A stretch of 64,000 bases of DNA, from assembly GCF_004193775.1 (NCBI RefSeq), contig NC_041011.1:41671167-41735166 (forward strand), in the 5' to 3' direction. This document shows, piece after piece, positions 60,101 to 64,000 of this stretch. A program made the translations under genes and the position numbers. Every line of letters begins with the position of its first letter. Within the stretch, counting starts at the first letter, position 1. The stretch is from Glycine soja. Its lineage: Eukaryota; Streptophyta; Magnoliopsida; Fabales; Fabaceae. Under the pieces are notes generated by a model. The model saw only the letters and a program-made list of their open reading frames with translations, ran no database searches and was not told the DNA's origin.

Positions 60101-62090
60101 AATTAAATATGAAAATATAATATTCTCATATTCACTTTTCTAAAAATAGTTTTTATATCTTAGAAGAAACACAACCTAACAAATGTAAATGAATGTTCTT
60201 AAGGATCTACTAAACTTGTGCGACTAAGTCAAAATCCTTTTACATATACCTCTCAATTCTAAATATTTAATTGTATTTCAAATCCCAATTTCAGAATTTG
60301 AAGTGACAAAAAAGACTTAAAGTCATGTTAGTCATGCAGTATACACGCATGGAGCCATGGAGGGCAACAGAAATCTGCCAATTTAATCCACCAATTTGAA
60401 CCATCGGTTAAATTCTCTGTAGTCTCTTTTATAACTTCAAATTCAATGTTATACTACTATAAGAATAAGTAATACATATTTTGTTTCTCTAAAAAAAGTA
60501 ATACGTATATTGTTAAAAAATTATATTATCATCTAATAACAAATAAATATTCATATTCATGTATAATAAATTTATTAATTTTATGATAATTATTTTAAAA
60601 AATTATTATTAATAATAATTTCTGATGAATTAATAATATTTTTTATATGCTGATAGAACATATTTATTATGCTCCATATATAATTTTTTTTATAAACTTT
60701 GTTGTTAAGTAATGTAAGACTTATTTCTTTTTTTTAATCTTATTTTTGAAATAACTTCAATGATCCATAAAAATAAAATAAAAAAGCCAATAATTATAGT
60801 CATAATGAGAGAATTGAATCCATGAATTAGAATGCAAACAGAGTCGAATAAACAAGTAATAAAGAAACTGAAATAACAAAACTGTAGATTAGAAAAAAAA
60901 AGGGTATAATATATCACAAAAGTTGACAAGTTTTTCTTTCTCTAGGAGAGAGAAAAGTTACAGAGGAGTGAGAGAAGAAAATAAAAATGACTGAGAGACA
61001 AAAGAATATATTTAATTAGTTATATTTTTTTTAAAAAAAAAAGAAAAAAACGTATATGTACCCATAGCATAAAGATTTTTAATGCAATTATAAACGTATC
61101 ATAGTTTTTTTGGTTTTAATAATAATAATAATTTTAAAAATCATAAAAAATTACTTCTATTTGATTGACAGTCTAAAAAATTAGACTACTAAACGCTTTT
61201 TTAAATTAAATTAACCGAGAGAAATGAATGAGGAATTAAATTTATTGCATGCAATATTGCATTTAAAATCTGAAAAACGCAGACTCGTCTTAGTGAACTA
61301 CGTTGACGCGCGTCAGAAGCGGGTGGAAAATAATTCTGCGTGAAGAACACAGAATGGAATCCACCGGAAAATAAAAAGATGACGTTAATTAAATAATACT
61401 ATATACATAATCATTCACATATGAAAAGACAAATAGCGATACGCAAATTAAGCAAGGAATCATACTCGCACCCAAATTACTAGCAGTGACAAGCAACAAT
61501 CAAAAGATGGTGGGTGACCTGTATTATGTGCATTTCTTTCGTCTTTCTTGACCCAACTTGCAACACACCATTATTTTCTACGTTATTAATATCTCACTCT
61601 ATCTTTACGCAGTTCTAGCTAGATCCTTAATTAACTATTCCACTCGTGTTGATAAAAATTAAAGAAAAAAGCATATCAAAATTCCCTGATAAATTAGAAT
61701 TAAACACCCGCTCTTACACTTAACTGTTTAATTTGTTCTCGCGTAAAACAAGAAACAAACAATCCCTTGAGCCATTCAATAATTTAGTCATAGATATGAA
61801 CTGAAAGTCGTAGCTATATTTTAATGTAGGATTTTGAGGATAATAAATATTCAAAACATTAGTCAAAGTCTCAAAGAGTAAACATAAATTAAATTAAATT
61901 ATTAAACAATTAAAAACCACAATATTGAATAGTACTAGTATATTTTAAAAATATTAATTATTTAATACTTGTTATATTATTTTCCCAGTCTTTAATTAGA
62001 AGTGTTGGATTCAGCATGGTGAAACATGAAACTGAAGCTGTAGTGTATGAGTGAATAGCAAGTAGCATACTAGCAGTTTTCTGCTCCATC
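57111..62090. other. Long AT-rich intergenic region upstream of AHL
   Basis: No gene is supported in nearly 5 kb. A SINE-like copy lies at 58185-58335. Short frames at 58450-59152 and 60705-60929 have no family signature. Homopolymer and AATAAT-like runs are common. Confidence 0.55.
58185..58335 (+). repeat. SINE-like dispersed repeat, copy 2
   Basis: It aligns with 31085-31280: AAGTAAGATCTTGAATTCAAAT, GGAGAAAATTTCA, AAAATGATCAA, then TTAATCATCAACAAAGTCAATGGATA. Copies this diverged and far apart fit a dispersed short element rather than a local duplication. Confidence 0.5.
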
Positions 62091-62343
62091 AATCTCTCTC
62101 GTATATATCAATATTGTCGGGGAGCGAGCAAGTTCGTGCGACCCACCTTCTCCCCCACCCACACAATCACATATATAAATATTATATATATAACACACAA
62201 AGTTACAAACCAAACCCTAATCACCTTATTTCCAACCCTTCTCATTATTTTTTTCTTCTCTGTTGACTCAAAAACAATACTATATCTATCACTCTTACCA
62301 TTAATCAATCATCTCCCTCCGATCTTAATTTCTTCCATATAAC

Positions 62344-62362
62344 GAGAGAGAGAGAGAGAGAG
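62344..62362 (+). repeat. GA dinucleotide run in the AHL leader
   Basis: About nine GA units lie 34 bp before the AHL start codon, probably in the 5' UTR. GA runs are common in plant leaders and can bind BPC/GAGA proteins; no such role is shown here. Confidence 0.85.
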
Positions 62363-62395
62363 TTAATTAGTTTTCCTGCAACTTCAACTTTTGTT

Positions 62396-63238
62396 ATGGC
62401 CAACCGGTGGTGGACCGGGTCGGTGGGTCTAGAGAACTCTGGCCACTCGATGAAAAAACCGGATCTGGGGTTTTCCATGAACGAGAGTACGGTGACGGGG
62501 AACCATATAGGAGAAGAAGATGAGGACAGAGAAAACAGCGACGAGCCAAGAGAGGGAGCTATTGACGTCGCCACCACGCGCCGCCCTAGGGGACGTCCAC
62601 CGGGCTCCAGAAACAAGCCGAAACCGCCGATATTCGTCACCCGAGACAGCCCTAACGCGCTGCGGAGCCACGTCATGGAGATTGCCGTCGGAGCCGACAT
62701 CGCCGACTGCGTGGCGCAGTTCGCTCGGAGGCGCCAGCGCGGGGTTTCCATTCTCAGCGGCAGCGGGACCGTCGTCAACGTCAATCTCCGGCAACCCACG
62801 GCACCCGGCGCCGTCATGGCGCTCCACGGCCGCTTCGACATCCTCTCCCTCACCGGCTCCTTTCTCCCTGGGCCGTCCCCTCCTGGCGCCACCGGGCTCA
62901 CAATCTACCTCGCCGGAGGCCAGGGGCAGATCGTCGGCGGCGGAGTGGTGGGCCCGCTCGTGGCGGCGGGCCCCGTATTGGTAATGGCGGCTACTTTTTC
63001 CAATGCTACGTATGAAAGATTGCCTTTAGAGGATGATGATCAGGAACAACACGGCGGCGGAGGCGGAGGAGGTTCGCCGCAGGAAAAAACCGGGGGTCCC
63101 GGCGAGGCGTCGTCGTCGATTTCGGTTTATAACAATAATGTTCCTCCGAGTTTAGGTCTTCCGAATGGGCAACATCTGAACCATGAAGCTTATTCTTCTC
63201 CTTGGGGTCATTCTCCTCATGCCAGACCTCCTTTCTAA
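62396..63238 (+). CDS. AHL: AT-hook motif nuclear-localized (AHL) protein, clade A type
   Basis: AHL proteins bind AT-rich DNA in the nucleus and act in complexes to control growth and flowering genes. This single-exon frame of 280 residues begins MANRWWTG, as in the AHL15/19/20 branch. One AT-hook with the core [10 protein letters not shown] lies at about 62-71. The PPC (DUF296) domain spans about 79-205: [39 protein letters not shown] (145-150), [19 protein letters not shown] and [15 protein letters not shown]. The partner-binding core is usually GRFEIL; here Glu is Asp, a mild change. The tail has a Gly run (about 220-226) and ends HARPPF. Lack of introns and one AT-hook place it in clade A. 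Leader and promoter include TATA-like GTATATATC near 62101 and a GA run. Confidence 0.94.
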   Translation: MANRWWTGSVGLENSGHSMKKPDLGFSMNESTVTGNHIGEEDEDRENSDEPREGAIDVATTRRPRGRPPGSRNKPKPPIFVTRDSPNALRSHVMEIAVGADIADCVAQFARRRQRGVSILSGSGTVVNVNLRQPTAPGAVMALHGRFDILSLTGSFLPGPSPPGATGLTIYLAGGQGQIVGGGVVGPLVAAGPVLVMAATFSNATYERLPLEDDDQEQHGGGGGGGSPQEKTGGPGEASSSISVYNNNVPPSLGLPNGQHLNHEAYSSPWGHSPHARPPF

Positions 63239-64000
63239 TTATTGAACGTGCTACATGGCAACAATTAATATATTATTATAGAAGGATCATATCATAATAT
63301 TATGATATGAGTAAGTTAATTAATTAGCTCGAGACTTGATTTATATAATAATAATAATGATATGCTATTAATCATAGTGTATTTGTATATTTAATTTACT
63401 GCAACCGCTTCCGATCTGGTCTCACCTTAATAAGCAACCTGCACAGTGGCCATGGGCGTTGCTTCTTTCTGTAATTTCTTGAGTGACTTTTTAGTTTTCT
63501 ATCACTCTAGCCATGTCTGCTTCTTTCTTTTTTTATTTGGCTCAAGTATGTCTGCTTCTATTTCCTTCCTTTCTACTGTTGTTCTTGCACAAGAAAGGGA
63601 CTGGACTAGACTAGACTGCCGAAAAACAATACTATTAAATATATTAATTTTATTATACATGTATTATGCAATTTAATTTGATGGATGATATTAATTTAAA
63701 GAAGAATAAATACAAGGACAACAGAATTCAGAGGCGATATATATATATATATATATATATATTCTTTGATGCATGATTGCTAATTAATAAATCATATTAG
63801 TATTATGCAGCACAATTCCATTTGAATATGAGTAATGCATGAACGATGACGTATAGAAACTAATTAATTAATATATACTATCACCTTATTAAAACCTTCT
63901 TTCTTTTAGTTTCACATATTTATACATACATTTCTCACTTTCTCTCTGCAGATGTCATTTAGTATTGAGTATGTCCATAAATTTTTTCCCTTTGAATATA
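63239..64000. other. AHL 3' region to window end
   Basis: The AHL 3' UTR is likely here. An AT microsatellite lies at 63737-63762. The frame at 63446-63676 is hydrophobic and unsupported. No further gene starts before the window ends. Confidence 0.5.
63737..63762. repeat. AT dinucleotide microsatellite
   Basis: Thirteen uninterrupted AT units lie downstream of AHL. Long AT runs of this kind are usually length-polymorphic. Confidence 0.95.

Noticed and set aside
62305..62984. Long frames in other readings over the AHL gene
   Set aside because: These are shadows of the GC-rich AHL exon. Only the plus frame from 62396 has the AT-hook and PPC domain.
1..64000. CRISPR array, operon, defence island or other prokaryotic system
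   Set aside because: Introns, LTR elements and plant gene families show this is plant nuclear DNA; no regularly spaced direct-repeat array exists.

Overview
The window is plant nuclear DNA. It has AT-rich intergenic sequence, short GT-AG exons in long introns, intronless GC-richer genes, and many LTR retrotransposons. The retroelement types and the close match of the proteins to legume families suggest soybean (Glycine) or a near relative. That assignment is inference from recall; no search was run.

Host genes, left to right: (1) the 3' eleven exons of a PP2A B''-type regulatory subunit with EF-hands (+, 411-8679), whose 5' end lies outside the window; (2) a two-exon phosphoenolpyruvate carboxylase kinase (+, 12859-13773); (3) a four-exon PP1 catalytic subunit of the TOPP type (-, 32930-38179); (4) a seven-exon ASCH-domain protein (+, 44872-47466); (5) intronless RAF1, a chloroplast Rubisco assembly chaperone (+, 50102-51421); (6) a five-exon conserved protein of unknown function (-, 53283-56184); (7) an intronless AT-hook AHL protein (+, 62396-63238). 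The genes do not form a pathway. Two concern carbon fixation (PPCK and RAF1) and two are parts of Ser/Thr phosphatases, but nothing in the sequence shows co-regulation.

Mobile DNA fills much of the rest. Three Copia-type LTR elements have recognisable ends and perfect 5-bp target duplications: 20008-24948 (complete but disabled), 27450-30994 (minus strand, gag only, non-autonomous) and 39360-44130 (near-identical LTRs but a heavily deleted interior). A solo LTR of the second family lies antisense inside a PP2A intron. The same gene also carries a degenerate LINE reverse transcriptase in an upstream intron. Smaller remnants are a foldback repeat near 17.3-17.9 kb, a Ty3-like LTR fragment in the first TOPP intron, an RNase H fragment near 56.6-57.1 kb and SINE-like repeats.

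No CRISPR array, rRNA, tRNA or prokaryote-style operon was seen. I found no convincing new multi-gene system. The most interesting non-gene signal is a conserved set of six TAATCGATTA-type palindromes just upstream of the TATA box in all three LTRs of one family.
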